A program made the translations under genes and the position numbers. A stretch of DNA of 64,000 nucleotides, taken from assembly GCF_001190785.1 (NCBI RefSeq), contig NZ_LGSS01000001.1, positions 186,001 to 250,000 of the forward strand. Reading direction: 5' to 3'. The notes under the pieces were generated by a model. The model worked only from the letters and a program-made list of their open reading frames with translations. It ran no database searches and was not told the origin of the DNA. Origin of the DNA: Gottschalkia purinilytica (GTDB lineage: Bacteria > Bacillota > Clostridia > Tissierellales > Gottschalkiaceae). Positions 9,857 to 18,592 of the stretch are shown piece after piece; within the stretch, counting starts at the first letter, position 1, and each line of letters starts with the position of its first letter.

Positions 9857-9898
9857 AAAATAAAAGGAATGTAGTATATACTACATTCCTTTTATTTT
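9857..9898. terminator. Bidirectional terminator, perfect palindrome
   Basis: A perfect 42-base palindrome with arms AAAATAAAAGGAATGTAGTA and its complement. It separates the convergent FAH and amidotransferase-like genes and can act on both strands. Confidence 0.93.
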
Positions 9899-9911
9899 AT
9901 TACATTATAAG

Positions 9912-10634
9912 TCAATTACAATTTTGTATAAATTCTTTAAATATATTCATCATATTGTTATAGTATAAAGCCATACATTCTGGATGCCATTGAACTCCTA
10001 GTACAAACTTTCTCTCTTTCATCTCTATAGCTTCAGCTATACCATCATTAGCCACTGCTGTAATACTTAAATTTTCTCCTAGATCTTTTATAGCTTGATG
10101 ATGAAAACTATTCACAAATGCATTTTCTCCAAGTATTTTTCCTAATTTACTATTTTGAGATATGTTAACTTCATGACAGTATTCATGTCTTCTAGCATCT
10201 TGTTTATGCTTTAATGTCTCTCTTGGAACTTGACACAAGTCTTGATATAAACTTCCTCCACAAGCTACATTCAATAGCTGGTGACCTCTACATATAGCTA
10301 ATAAAGGTTTATCAATATCTAAAGTAGCTTTAATCACTTGGATTTGATATTCATCTAAAGTAGTATTAACCCATCCTAATTTTTGATGTGGCTCTTCATT
10401 ATAGTACATTGGATTAGCATCGAGTCCTCCACACATTAAAATTCCGTCACAAATACTTACTTGTTTTTTTATCATTTCATTATCATATACTAACGGAAGT
10501 ATTATTGGTGTTCCTCCTGCTTCTTCTACACATCTAATATAATCTGTATTCACAAATATTTTTTCTACTGATTCATTCAACTTATTAATTGTATTAAAAG
10601 TACTTCCTGCTACACCGATTAATGGTTTTTTCAT
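9912..10634 (-). CDS. Class I glutamine amidotransferase-like hydrolase (gamma-glutamyl-GABA hydrolase / PuuD family)
   Basis: A 240-residue peptidase C26 protein. The nucleophile elbow is LAICRGHQLLN with its cysteine, and the catalytic His-Glu pair lies in GVQWHPE. Relatives hydrolyse gamma-glutamyl amides such as gamma-glutamyl-GABA. A GTG at 10643 would add three codons but lies inside the GAGGTG ribosome site; the ATG at 10634 has that site six bases upstream and is chosen. It follows the M20 amidohydrolase by 54 bases and is likely part of the metY-patB transcript. The link to amide salvage is inference. Confidence 0.87.
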   Translation of the reverse strand: MKKPLIGVAGSTFNTINKLNESVEKIFVNTDYIRCVEEAGGTPIILPLVYDNEMIKKQVSICDGILMCGGLDANPMYYNEEPHQKLGWVNTTLDEYQIQVIKATLDIDKPLLAICRGHQLLNVACGGSLYQDLCQVPRETLKHKQDARRHEYCHEVNISQNSKLGKILGENAFVNSFHHQAIKDLGENLSITAVANDGIAEAIEMKERKFVLGVQWHPECMALYYNNMMNIFKEFIQNCN

Positions 10635-10688
10635 AAATCCCACCTCACAAATGTCAAATCCATATTCTATAGATAGCTTTTATTTATA

Positions 10689-11870
10689 TCAGCTATTTTC
10701 ATGTAAGTATCTTACAGCTATTGATGATAACATAGTTAAAGTAGTATCGAATACATCTTCATCAACTATAAATTTCGAAGTATGCAGTGGACAAGATTCT
10801 CCTGAACTTATGAAAAATAAGCATGCTGGTATTAGATGAGAATAGAATCCAAAATCTTCAGAAATAAGCATAGGTTCATTATTTATAAAAACTCTTTCCT
10901 TACCATATAAATCTGTACCTACTTTTTTTACTAATTCAAACATTTTCTTATTATTTATTACTGATGGATATCCAGCTTTAAATTTAACCTCACAATCTCC
11001 ACCCATACTTTCAGCTATAGATTTTGATATGTCTTTAATTTTATCTTTTATAGTTTTTCTAGCATCCTGAGATATACATCTTATCATACCTCTTATTTGC
11101 ACTAAATCAGGTATTATATTATGTGCGACTCCACCTTTAATTTTACCGATAGTAAATGTAGCTGGCTCAAAAGGACTAAGTTGTCTAGTTAAGATTGTTT
11201 GTAGAGCTGTTATAATGTGGGCCGATATTACTATCGCATCTGTACCTTGTTGTGGAGTAGATGTATGGGCCTTTTTTCCTTTTATTTTTAACATAAACCC
11301 ATCTGAGTTAGCACTTATAGAACCATGGCCTATGTCTATTCTTCCTAAATCACCTGGTCCTATATGAATAGCAAATATAGCATCTACTTTGGGATTTTCC
11401 AGAACTCCTGCTTTTATAAGACGATTACCTCCACCACCAGTTTCTTCTCCTGGTTGAAAGATAAATTTTACATTCCCTCTTATTTCTTCTCTAAGCTCTG
11501 AAAGTATCATAGCTACCCCAAGCAGATTAGCTGTATGACAATCATGACCACAAGCATGCATAACTCCATCGTTTATAGACTTAAAGTCTAGTTCATTATC
11601 TTCTTGGATAGGTAACGCATCCATATCAGCCCTAAGTGCAACTGTTTTTCCTTTATATTTTCCTCTCAAAATCCCTACAACGCCTGTTTCTGCTATTTTA
11701 GTTGTTACCTCTATCCCAATCTCCTTTAACTTATTAGCAACTATTTGAGAAGTTCTTATCTCTTCAAATGCTAATTCAGGGTACATGTGTATACTTCTTC
11801 TTATTTCAATCACTTCTCGTTTATATTTATTAGCTAATTTCGATATCTTATCATAAATACTGTCATTCAT
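10689..11870 (-). CDS. M20 family N-acyl amino acid amidohydrolase
   Basis: A 393-residue metallo-amidohydrolase of the HipO/YxeP/IAA-amino acid hydrolase type. Zinc-ligand segments are HACGHDCHTANLLG and FQPGEETGGGG, with a later AIHIGPG. The dimerisation lid domain sits roughly at residues 190-300. Relatives remove acetyl, benzoyl or other acyl groups from amino acids, including N-acetylcysteine in sulfur salvage. Placement downstream of metY and patB makes a sulfur-amino-acid substrate attractive, but this is inference. GGGGGT lies before the ATG. Confidence 0.9.
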   Translation of the reverse strand: MNDSIYDKISKLANKYKREVIEIRRSIHMYPELAFEEIRTSQIVANKLKEIGIEVTTKIAETGVVGILRGKYKGKTVALRADMDALPIQEDNELDFKSINDGVMHACGHDCHTANLLGVAMILSELREEIRGNVKFIFQPGEETGGGGNRLIKAGVLENPKVDAIFAIHIGPGDLGRIDIGHGSISANSDGFMLKIKGKKAHTSTPQQGTDAIVISAHIITALQTILTRQLSPFEPATFTIGKIKGGVAHNIIPDLVQIRGMIRCISQDARKTIKDKIKDISKSIAESMGGDCEVKFKAGYPSVINNKKMFELVKKVGTDLYGKERVFINNEPMLISEDFGFYSHLIPACLFFISSGESCPLHTSKFIVDEDVFDTTLTMLSSIAVRYLHENS

Positions 11871-11996
11871 TTTCTACCCCCTATATCATATTCATTAATA
11901 TATTATCATATTAGTAATATCAACTGTTTGCTCTAAATATTTTTTATATAATTAACAACAAAATATGCTATAGGGATAACTTTCAAAATTAAATAC

Positions 11997-13184
11997 TTAT
12001 TTGTTATTGCGATTTACTAGAGCTTTTTCTATTCTTTCTAGTCCTTCTTTTAATACACTTCTAGGACATCCGAAATTTAGTCTTGCAAATCCATTACCTT
12101 TATTACCAAAAGTTGTCCCATCATTTAATCCTACTTTTGCTTCATTAATTAAGAAGTTTCTTAGTTCTTCTTGACTTTCAAATAATTCACTAAAGTCGAG
12201 CCAAGCTAAATATGTTCCTTCTGGCTTAACTACCTTTACCTGTGGTAGTCTTTCTTTTACAAAGTCTATAAGATAATCAACGTTATCTTCTAGATATATT
12301 AATAATTCTTCTAGCCACTCCTCACCATATTCATAAGCTGCTACTGAAGCTGGTATATTAAACACATTCCCAGGGCTTATACTAAGATTAGTTAAAATTC
12401 TAGAAATATCATTTTTAAACTCTTGATTTGGAACTATTACATACGAGAAAAATAGTCCTGGAACATTAAATGTCTTACTTGGAGCTGTAGCTACTATAAT
12501 ATTATCATAATATTCCTTGGAGAATGAAAGTAATGAGTTAAATTTTTTATTTTTATATATAATATCTCCATGAATTTCGTCAGAAAATATAATTATATTA
12601 TTTTTAATACATATATCTATTACTCTTTGTAATTCTTCTCTATTCCAAACTCTACCTACTGGATTTTGAGGATTACATAGTACTAACATTTTAGCATTTC
12701 CAGATGATGCTTTTTTCTCTAGATCATCAAAATCTATTTCATATATTTCATTATTATTTATTAGTTCATTTTCAACTAATTTTCTATTGTTATTTGTAAC
12801 TGAACTGAAGAATGGAGGATAAACAGGACTTTGTATTATTATTTCATCTCCTTCTTTAGTAAGAGCTTGAATAGCTGCACATAGTCCAGTTACTACTCCA
12901 GGAGTATTAATTATCCAGTTTACATCTAGATCATACCCATATCTCTTTTTTGACCACTTTATTATAGGCTCATAGTGTTCTGGTTCTATTATTGGATAAC
13001 CATATATATTATGTTGCACTCTATTATTAAGAGCATCTACAACCTCCCTAGGTGGTGCAAAATCTGTATCAGCCACCCATAATGGAAGAACCTCTTTCGT
13101 TCCAAAATATCTGTCAAGTCCATCCCACTTGGATGAATAAGTTCCCTTTCTATCTATTATTTCATCAAAATTATATTTACTCAT
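11997..13184 (-). CDS. patB: PatB/MalY-type cystathionine beta-lyase (PLP-dependent C-S lyase)
   Basis: A 395-residue fold-type I PLP enzyme beginning with the MalY/PatB signature FDEIIDRKGTYSSKWDG. It contains LCNPQNPVGR, SDEIHGDI and the Schiff-base lysine in APSKTFNVPGL. These enzymes cleave cystathionine to homocysteine, pyruvate and ammonia and also cleave cysteine conjugates. AAGGAGG precedes the ATG, and the gene starts 17 bases after metY, so it should be under the same SAM-I riboswitch. It supplies homocysteine by transsulfuration beside the direct sulfhydrylation route of MetY. Confidence 0.9.
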   Translation of the reverse strand: MSKYNFDEIIDRKGTYSSKWDGLDRYFGTKEVLPLWVADTDFAPPREVVDALNNRVQHNIYGYPIIEPEHYEPIIKWSKKRYGYDLDVNWIINTPGVVTGLCAAIQALTKEGDEIIIQSPVYPPFFSSVTNNNRKLVENELINNNEIYEIDFDDLEKKASSGNAKMLVLCNPQNPVGRVWNREELQRVIDICIKNNIIIFSDEIHGDIIYKNKKFNSLLSFSKEYYDNIIVATAPSKTFNVPGLFFSYVIVPNQEFKNDISRILTNLSISPGNVFNIPASVAAYEYGEEWLEELLIYLEDNVDYLIDFVKERLPQVKVVKPEGTYLAWLDFSELFESQEELRNFLINEAKVGLNDGTTFGNKGNGFARLNFGCPRSVLKEGLERIEKALVNRNNK

Positions 13185-13201
13185 TATATTTACCTCCTTA
13201 T

Positions 13202-14479
13202 TTATATCTCTTTCAAAGCATTTTCTAAGTCATTTATAAGATCATCTACATATTCTATACCTATTGATACCCTTATAAGCTCAGGATTAACTCCTGCCGT
13301 AAGTTGTTCTGATTCAGTAAGTTGCTGATGCGTAGTAGACGCTGGATGTATAATAAGTGACTTAGCATCACCTACATTTGCTAAATGTGAAAAAATCTTA
13401 ACTGACTCAATCAATTTCTTCCCTGATTCATATCCACCTTTTACTCCAAATGTAAATATTGATCCTGCTCCTTTAGGAAGATATTTTTTAGCTAAAGTGT
13501 TATATTTACTTGATTTAAGACCTGGATATTTAACCCATTCTACTTTAGGGTGATTTTCCAAATATTCAGCTACTTTTTTAGCATTGTCTACATGTTTCTC
13601 CATTCTAAGAGATAATGTTTCTAACCCTTGTAATAATAAAAAGGCGTTGAATGGAGATAAACATGCTCCTATATCACTTAAAAGTGTGTTTCTTAATCTT
13701 GTTATATAAGCTGACTCACCAAATTCATTATAGAATGATATTCCCTTAAATCTAGGATCTGGTTCTACCATACCTGGAAATTTACCATTATCCCAATTGA
13801 ATTTTCCTGAATCTATTACTATTCCTCCTATAGCTGTACCATGACCACCTATAAATTTTGTAGCTGAATGAACAACTATATCTGCACCAAATTCTATCGG
13901 TTTACACAGGTATGGTGTAGCAAAAGTATTGTCTACTATTAATGGTATATCATTTTTATGTGCGATTTCAGCCACTTTTTCTATATCTACAACATTTATT
14001 TCAGGATTTCCTATAGTCTCTATAAATACTGCTTTTGTCTTATCATTAATACTATTTTCTATTTCTTCAAAGTTATCTGGATTTACAAGTTTAACATTAA
14101 CTCCTAAGTTCTTTAGAGTATGTGTAAAAAGTGTGTAAGTACCTCCATAAAGTGTAGATGCAGCAACTATTTCGTCACCATCTTTAGCTAAACTAAGTAT
14201 AGAATAAGTAATTGCAGCCATCCCAGAAGAAGTCACTAATGATCCTACTCCACCTTCTAGTTCAGTTACCCTTCTTCCAAAAGTTTCTATAGTTGGATTT
14301 CTAGTTCTAGAATATATAAGCCCCGCTTTTTTCAAAGCAAATAAATCTGCTGCTTCCTGTGTATCTTCGAATAAATATGCTGCTGTTTGATATATAGGTA
14401 CAGCTCTAGACTTTGTCTCGCTGTCAACATTTTGTCCCCCATGAACTTGAATAGTCTCAAATTTTAAACTACTTCCCAT
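13202..14479 (-). CDS. metY: O-acetylhomoserine sulfhydrylase (aminocarboxypropyltransferase)
   Basis: A 425-residue Cys/Met-metabolism PLP enzyme. It has YSRTRNPT near the N-terminus, the PLP aspartate in VDNTFATPYLC and the lysine in HSATKFIGGHGTAIGG. The length and the insertion around PDPRFKG distinguish O-acetylhomoserine sulfhydrylases from the shorter cystathionine synthases and lyases. It makes homocysteine from O-acetylhomoserine and sulfide. GGGGAGG precedes the ATG. A SAM-I riboswitch in the leader indicates repression when S-adenosylmethionine is abundant. Confidence 0.93.
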   Translation of the reverse strand: MGSSLKFETIQVHGGQNVDSETKSRAVPIYQTAAYLFEDTQEAADLFALKKAGLIYSRTRNPTIETFGRRVTELEGGVGSLVTSSGMAAITYSILSLAKDGDEIVAASTLYGGTYTLFTHTLKNLGVNVKLVNPDNFEEIENSINDKTKAVFIETIGNPEINVVDIEKVAEIAHKNDIPLIVDNTFATPYLCKPIEFGADIVVHSATKFIGGHGTAIGGIVIDSGKFNWDNGKFPGMVEPDPRFKGISFYNEFGESAYITRLRNTLLSDIGACLSPFNAFLLLQGLETLSLRMEKHVDNAKKVAEYLENHPKVEWVKYPGLKSSKYNTLAKKYLPKGAGSIFTFGVKGGYESGKKLIESVKIFSHLANVGDAKSLIIHPASTTHQQLTESEQLTAGVNPELIRVSIGIEYVDDLINDLENALKEI

Positions 14480-14510
14480 ATTTAAACCTCCCCTAATTTT
14501 TATGTAATAA

Positions 14511-14541
14511 AAAAATCTTCCTCAGATAAAGTAGGAAGATT
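14511..14541 (-). terminator. Riboswitch-controlled terminator of metY
   Basis: On the minus strand AATCTTCCT, a loop, AGGAAGATT and a run of seven T residues form an intrinsic terminator directly after the SAM-I aptamer. The loop carries TTATCTG, which echoes the TATCCTGGCAGATAAG end of the aptamer, consistent with an on/off switch. Confidence 0.85.
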
Positions 14542-14547
14542 GTTCTT

Positions 14548-14655
14548 CTTTCTTATCTGCCAGGATATACCTGCTGGATGTAGCACCTTCAAGAAAAATA
14601 TCTTGGGTTGCCGGGCTTCATAGGTCCAGTCCCTCAGCCACTCTCGATAAGAGAT
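14548..14655 (-). ncRNA. SAM-I (S-box) riboswitch
   Basis: On the minus strand the conserved blocks appear in order: CTTATCGAGAG, GAGGGACTGG, CCTATGAAGCCCGGCAACC, AAGGTGC, TATCCTGGCAGATAAG. These are the P1, kink-turn, J1/2, P3 and closing P1 elements of the S-box aptamer. Binding of S-adenosylmethionine should favour the adjacent terminator and switch off metY-patB. Confidence 0.95.
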
Positions 14656-14700
14656 ATATAATTGTTTTGTAAATAGTCAAATTGTTAAAAACTTAAATAA

Positions 14701-14730
14701 ATTATAGCAACTAATATACTTTGATGTCAA
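14701..14730 (-). promoter_or_regulatory. Sigma-A promoter of the metY leader
   Basis: Perfect TTGACA and perfect TATAAT hexamers on the minus strand separated by 18 bases. Transcription would start about 40 bases before the SAM-I aptamer. Confidence 0.9.
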
Positions 14731-14974
14731 CTTATTATATTAAATTTTTTAAATTTCTATCGGAATTCTATGTTATCTTTTTTATATTGTCTATAGTTTC
14801 ATCCTCTATACTATATCTAATGATATCAATAATATCATATCTCAATTTAAATATAACTCATTCTCTTTAATGGAAACATCTATATCTAAAATATTTATAT
14901 ATTAACTTTACGATTTTTCAATTTATAAATTTTTATTATATATGTATTAAAGAGATATTAATAACCTTAAACTA

Positions 14975-15742
14975 TTAATAATCTATATTCTTTTCAAAAT
15001 GCTGATAATCCTTAATATATTTCCACTCTCCTCCCCATATCCATCCTCTTTTCTTAAAAGCTAAGTATAATGCATCATCTTTTACTATCATTCCTTTTCT
15101 TACATTACTTCTATCTATATAATCTTTACTACTAATAGGAAGTATCTTATCTTTGTTTATATAGGGATTTTGTACTGGATTTATATCTATTGCTACTCCA
15201 TAGGCATGTTTTGAAATATTGTTACTACCACTTGCTATATTTCTATAACAAAATGCAGAAGTATTATTATCTTCCATGGACAATTTATCATTAGCTTCAT
15301 ATTCGTCTATTATTTTTATCTTATCTATTGGATATTTTACATAGTACAGTTCTTTAAAAATATCTACTATTTCCTTGGAAACTTTATTGTGTACTACTAA
15401 TTCTCCTTTATGTATCTTGTTATCAAATCCCCAATGTAAGACTTTTATATAACTAAGATCATCTAAACTTATATTATTATTTTCATGCCATGATAATCCT
15501 ATCATTTTCTTTTTTATTTCTTCAGGTATAGATTGATATGTGAATTCTTCATCTATGGATTTATTCACCTTACGCTCCTTAACTTTTAACCTTTTTTCTA
15601 CTTCATACTTATCTTTTCGATAAAGTTCTTTACCTTCATGATTTTTCTTTATACCTACATTTCCTTTTAATACAACACTAACTTCATAAGCAGCTAAAAT
15701 TATTAAAGCTAATACAATGATTTTTATAAACTTATTTTTCAT
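14975..15742 (-). CDS. M15 family D-Ala-D-Ala carboxypeptidase / L-Ala-D-Glu peptidase, membrane-anchored
   Basis: A 255-residue protein with one N-terminal hydrophobic segment (about residues 5-25) that anchors it or acts as a signal. The C-terminal half is an M15 zinc peptidase: SKHAYGVAIDINPVQ contains HxxxxxxD, and YQHFEK near the end gives the final histidine. Peptidases of this type trim peptidoglycan stem peptides outside the membrane. A GTG upstream at 15766 has no ribosome site, whereas AGGGTG is placed nine bases before the ATG chosen here. The gene is flanked by AT-rich gaps and seems monocistronic. Confidence 0.85.
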   Translation of the reverse strand: MKNKFIKIIVLALIILAAYEVSVVLKGNVGIKKNHEGKELYRKDKYEVEKRLKVKERKVNKSIDEEFTYQSIPEEIKKKMIGLSWHENNNISLDDLSYIKVLHWGFDNKIHKGELVVHNKVSKEIVDIFKELYYVKYPIDKIKIIDEYEANDKLSMEDNNTSAFCYRNIASGSNNISKHAYGVAIDINPVQNPYINKDKILPISSKDYIDRSNVRKGMIVKDDALYLAFKKRGWIWGGEWKYIKDYQHFEKNIDY

Positions 15743-15816
15743 TATTAAAATCACCCTATTTATCACACATTATATTATCTTTATAAGAGTTTAATAATTA
15801 ATATTAAACACATAAT

Positions 15817-16551
15817 TTAAACACAAGGCTTAACATTTCTTTTCAAAATCTTATAAAACAATCTAGAAATAATTTTCTTAAAAAAGTTTATTTTACTGCT
15901 ATAAAAATATATATTGTTTATCCATCCTTGATTTTCCCAGTATTCCTTATCTAAAGGAAATACATTCTCGGCTAATATTTTTTGTACTTGAAAAGTTATA
16001 AGTTGATTTAAGGAAGGTCTATAATCTCCTATTTCTCCTTTCAATGTATGTATAAACTTTTCAACTTCTTTATAATCTACTTTTTGATTTATTCTTGATA
16101 TTTTTCTACCTATTGTACCTGTTACATTTGTTCCCCATTGAAGCATTATACTATTCATCACTTTAAATGTACTAGAAAGTCCTGAGGATGCTGTAGTAGC
16201 AACTAGTAAGACAGGTTTTCCTGGTATTCTAGGTCTATGAAACCACTCACATGTTCTGTCAAAGAAGGTTTTCAGTTTTCCACTTAAGTTATTCATATAT
16301 ACAGGAGTTGATATTATAATTCCATCACAGTTCTCTATCTTTTCTATAATTTTTATCATATCGTCATTTATACTACACATTCCTTTTAGAATACAAACTT
16401 CACATCCATAGCAATCTTTTATGTCATATTCATGTAAGTGTAAATATTCAACTTCTATATCTTTACCTTTGAAGATATCTTCAATACTTTTTAAAACTTT
16501 ATATGTATTTTTCTTTCTGAAACTGCTATTTATAATTAAAACTTTTTTCAT
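15817..16551 (-). CDS. Flavodoxin-like NADPH-dependent FMN reductase with a Cys cluster
   Basis: A 244-residue flavodoxin-fold protein. The N-terminal INSSFRKKNT loop should bind FMN phosphate. Cysteines in DCYGCEVCILKGMC resemble the compact cluster motif of iron-sulfur flavoproteins, and ISTPVYMNNLSGKLKTFFDR is the conserved flavin-ring region. The C-terminal 60 residues form an extension with a basic tail. The paralogue at 59635-60447 has the same architecture. GGAGGAG precedes the ATG. Physiological partners are unknown. Confidence 0.82.
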   Translation of the reverse strand: MKKVLIINSSFRKKNTYKVLKSIEDIFKGKDIEVEYLHLHEYDIKDCYGCEVCILKGMCSINDDMIKIIEKIENCDGIIISTPVYMNNLSGKLKTFFDRTCEWFHRPRIPGKPVLLVATTASSGLSSTFKVMNSIMLQWGTNVTGTIGRKISRINQKVDYKEVEKFIHTLKGEIGDYRPSLNQLITFQVQKILAENVFPLDKEYWENQGWINNIYFYSSKINFFKKIISRLFYKILKRNVKPCV

Positions 16552-16602
16552 ATAAGCTCCTCCAACTTTACACCCTTATAACTATATATAATAATTTACA
16601 TT

Positions 16603-16636
16603 AAAAAAGTCCTGATTTCTTAAAGAAATCAGAACT
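16603..16636 (-). terminator. Terminator after the small membrane protein gene
   Basis: Minus-strand hairpin TCTGATTTCTT / AAGAAATCAGGA followed by a T-rich run. It is placed between the 80-residue membrane protein gene and the flavoprotein gene. Confidence 0.8.
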
Positions 16637-16659
16637 TATAAATAACTAAATCTAAATAA

Positions 16660-16902
16660 CTAAATTAATTTAAACCTATCCTTTATTTGTAAATATATGA
16701 TAATAAGTACGCTTACAAACATTCCTCCCATAATTAGATCATTTAAAAAACTATTTATATTTGGAAAGATAAATGTATTTAAAACTAATAAACTGACAAT
16801 ATATAATTGTCCTGCAATGCTATACAGCTTCCTATCTCTTTTATAATCATATATTACACCTATATTTAGTATTATAAAAAAGGATATAATAAAAAATCCC
16901 AT
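16660..16902 (-). CDS. Small membrane protein of unknown function
   Basis: An 80-residue hydrophobic protein with three likely transmembrane segments: an N-terminal FFIISFFIILNIG, a central IVSLLVLNTFIF and a C-terminal GGMFVSVLIIIYLQI. A basic DYKRDRK loop follows the first segment. AGAGGGGGA is well placed before the ATG and a terminator follows, which supports a real gene. I do not recognise the family. Confidence 0.65.
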   Translation of the reverse strand: MGFFIISFFIILNIGVIYDYKRDRKLYSIAGQLYIVSLLVLNTFIFPNINSFLNDLIMGGMFVSVLIIIYLQIKDRFKLI

Positions 16903-17072
16903 ATGATCCCCCTCTTTACTATAACAGTAGCACTTATACTGTATAACTTTTTCATGCGTAATTATAATACCAATATTTTATAATTTGTTTTTATTTACAT
17001 AATCATTATATGTTAAATTTATCCCTTTGTTAATAGCTTATATAAACAAATTTAATATATCTTGGCATTCAA

Positions 17073-17267
17073 TTAAGTCTTTAATTTTTTCAAAGTTTCT
17101 TCTATTAATAATTTATATTTTGTGTTTTTTTCAATTTTTTCATAACAAAAAATTTTCATTTCATGTGTCAAATTTTCGTTCTCTAGGATATTTTTGTACT
17201 CTTCTATTTCCTTTGTAACTCTATTTAATCTATTTTCCCATTCTTTTATTAAATTCAAATTAATCAA
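17073..17267 (-). CDS. Small charged helical protein, hypothetical
   Basis: A 64-residue frame beginning at TTG and rich in Glu, Lys and Asn, with a likely coiled-coil through the first half (WENRLNRVTKEIEEYKN). It resembles small Spo0E-like phosphatases in size and helicity but lacks a convincing SQxxD motif. The upstream ribosome site is weak (AAGTGAG close to the start), so the start or even the gene is uncertain. It faces away from the thi leader that begins nearby. Confidence 0.42.
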   Translation of the reverse strand: MINLNLIKEWENRLNRVTKEIEEYKNILENENLTHEMKIFCYEKIEKNTKYKLLIEETLKKLKT

Positions 17268-17336
17268 CTCACTTTAAAATTTCTATAATATTATTATAAT
17301 AATCATTTATGTTTTCATACTAAAATTCTATTTACC

Positions 17337-17365
17337 TTTACAAATTTTTTATATTACATTATAAT
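17337..17365 (+). promoter_or_regulatory. Sigma-A promoter of the thiamine operon
   Basis: TTTACA, a 17-base spacer and a perfect TATAAT. Transcription should begin about 15 bases before the TPP aptamer. Confidence 0.88.
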
Positions 17366-17384
17366 TGAGTTAATTTAATAAAAA

Positions 17385-17472
17385 GAAAGCTAGGGGAGCC
17401 ATTTGGCTGAGAAGGTTTCAAACCTGACTCTTTGAACCTGATGTGGTTAGTACCATCGTAGGGAAGCTTATA
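17385..17472 (+). ncRNA. TPP (Thi-box) riboswitch
   Basis: Contains the conserved aptamer blocks AAGCTAGGGGAGCC, GGCTGAGAAGG, GACTCTTTGAACCTGATGTG and GGTTAGTACCATCGTAGGGA followed by AGCTT closing P1. Thiamine pyrophosphate binding should promote termination at the hairpin 60 bases downstream and so lower expression of the thi genes. Confidence 0.96.
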
Positions 17473-17529
17473 CATAATTTTCGTATAAAAATATTTAATT
17501 ATTTTTTAATTGTATTTTTATTGAAATAA

Positions 17530-17561
17530 AAAGCTTACCTATTTTAGGTAGGCTTTTTTTA
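17530..17561 (+). terminator. TPP-controlled terminator
   Basis: Hairpin AAGCTTACCTA / TAGGTAGGCTT followed by seven T residues, lying between the Thi-box and the thiS ribosome site. Confidence 0.9.
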
Positions 17562-17583
17562 TTGGATTAAAGGAGGTGACCAA

Positions 17584-17784
17584 ATGCATATAAAGATAAA
17601 TGGAAAAAATAAGTCTGTAAAGGATGATATAAGCATTTTAGACTTATTAACTTCTAATAACTTAAATCCAAATAATGTTGTTATAGAATACAATTACACT
17701 ATTTTAGAAAGAGAAGAATGGCAAGATACCATATTAAAAGAAAATGATAATTTAGAAGTCTTAAGCTTTGTAGGAGGAGGTTAA
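17584..17784 (+). CDS. thiS: Sulfur carrier protein ThiS
   Basis: A 66-residue ubiquitin-like protein ending in FVGGG; the terminal Gly-Gly is the site of adenylation and thiocarboxylation by ThiF. It donates sulfur to ThiG for thiazole formation. AAAGGAGGTG lies just upstream. It is first in thiSGHFEC, directly after the TPP-regulated terminator. Confidence 0.95.
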   Translation: MHIKINGKNKSVKDDISILDLLTSNNLNPNNVVIEYNYTILEREEWQDTILKENDNLEVLSFVGGG

Positions 17785-17787
17785 CGT

Positions 17788-18558
17788 ATGAATGATGAGC
17801 TAATAATTGGAGATACAGAACTTAAAAGTAGATTGTTCATAGGTACAGGAAAGTATTCATCTGATTCTTTGATACCCAAAATACTAGAAAAGTCCAAGTG
17901 TGAAGTTGTTACAGTTGCTCTTAGAAGAATTGATCTAAGTTCTAAAGAAAATAATATTTTAAACTATATACCGAAAGATACCAAATTACTTCCAAATACA
18001 TCTGGTGCAAGAAATGCAGATGAAGCTATTAGGATAGCTAGACTTGCTAAAGCATCAGGATGTGGAAATTGGATCAAGATTGAGATTATATCTGATAATA
18101 AATATCTTCTTCCAGATGGTTATGAAACTATTAAGGCTACTGAAATACTTGCTTCCGAAGGATTTATTGTACTTCCATATGTAAGTCCAGACTTAATGGT
18201 AGCTCGATCTCTTGTAAATGCAGGAGCATCTGCTGTTATGCCTCTTGGATCACCTATAGGATCAAATAGAGGTATTAAGACAAGAGAACTGATAAAAATT
18301 TTAATTGAAGAAATTCCTTTACCAATAATAGTTGATGCTGGCATTGGTAAACCATCTGATGCATGTGAAGCTATGGAAATGGGTGCTTCAGCTTGTCTTT
18401 TAAATACAGCTATTGCTACATCTAAGAATCCTATTTTAATGGCAGAAGCATTTGGTAAAGCAGTTGAGGCAGGAAGAAAAGCTTACTTAGCTGGTCTTGG
18501 AAATAAGAGTTATACTGCAAATGCCTCTTCTCCACTCACAGGCTTTCTAAACAAATAA
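17788..18558 (+). CDS. thiG: Thiazole synthase ThiG
   Basis: A 256-residue TIM-barrel enzyme starting [20 protein letters not shown], the ThiG hallmark. The Schiff-base lysine is in GNWIKIEI near residue 96, and phosphate-binding segments GSPIGSNRG and [11 protein letters not shown] are intact. It joins deoxyxylulose phosphate, dehydroglycine and ThiS thiocarboxylate into the thiazole. Only three bases separate it from thiS, and GGAGGAGG is within the end of thiS. Confidence 0.97.
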   Translation: MNDELIIGDTELKSRLFIGTGKYSSDSLIPKILEKSKCEVVTVALRRIDLSSKENNILNYIPKDTKLLPNTSGARNADEAIRIARLAKASGCGNWIKIEIISDNKYLLPDGYETIKATEILASEGFIVLPYVSPDLMVARSLVNAGASAVMPLGSPIGSNRGIKTRELIKILIEEIPLPIIVDAGIGKPSDACEAMEMGASACLLNTAIATSKNPILMAEAFGKAVEAGRKAYLAGLGNKSYTANASSPLTGFLNK

Positions 18559-18592
18559 ACTTATAATTTAACATCAAAAAGAAGGTATGATA

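Noticed and set aside
16660-17267. Two small adjacent genes as a toxin-antitoxin pair
   Set aside because: The frames are separated by 170 bases, the first has a three-helix membrane plan with its own terminator, and no antitoxin-like DNA-binding motif is present.
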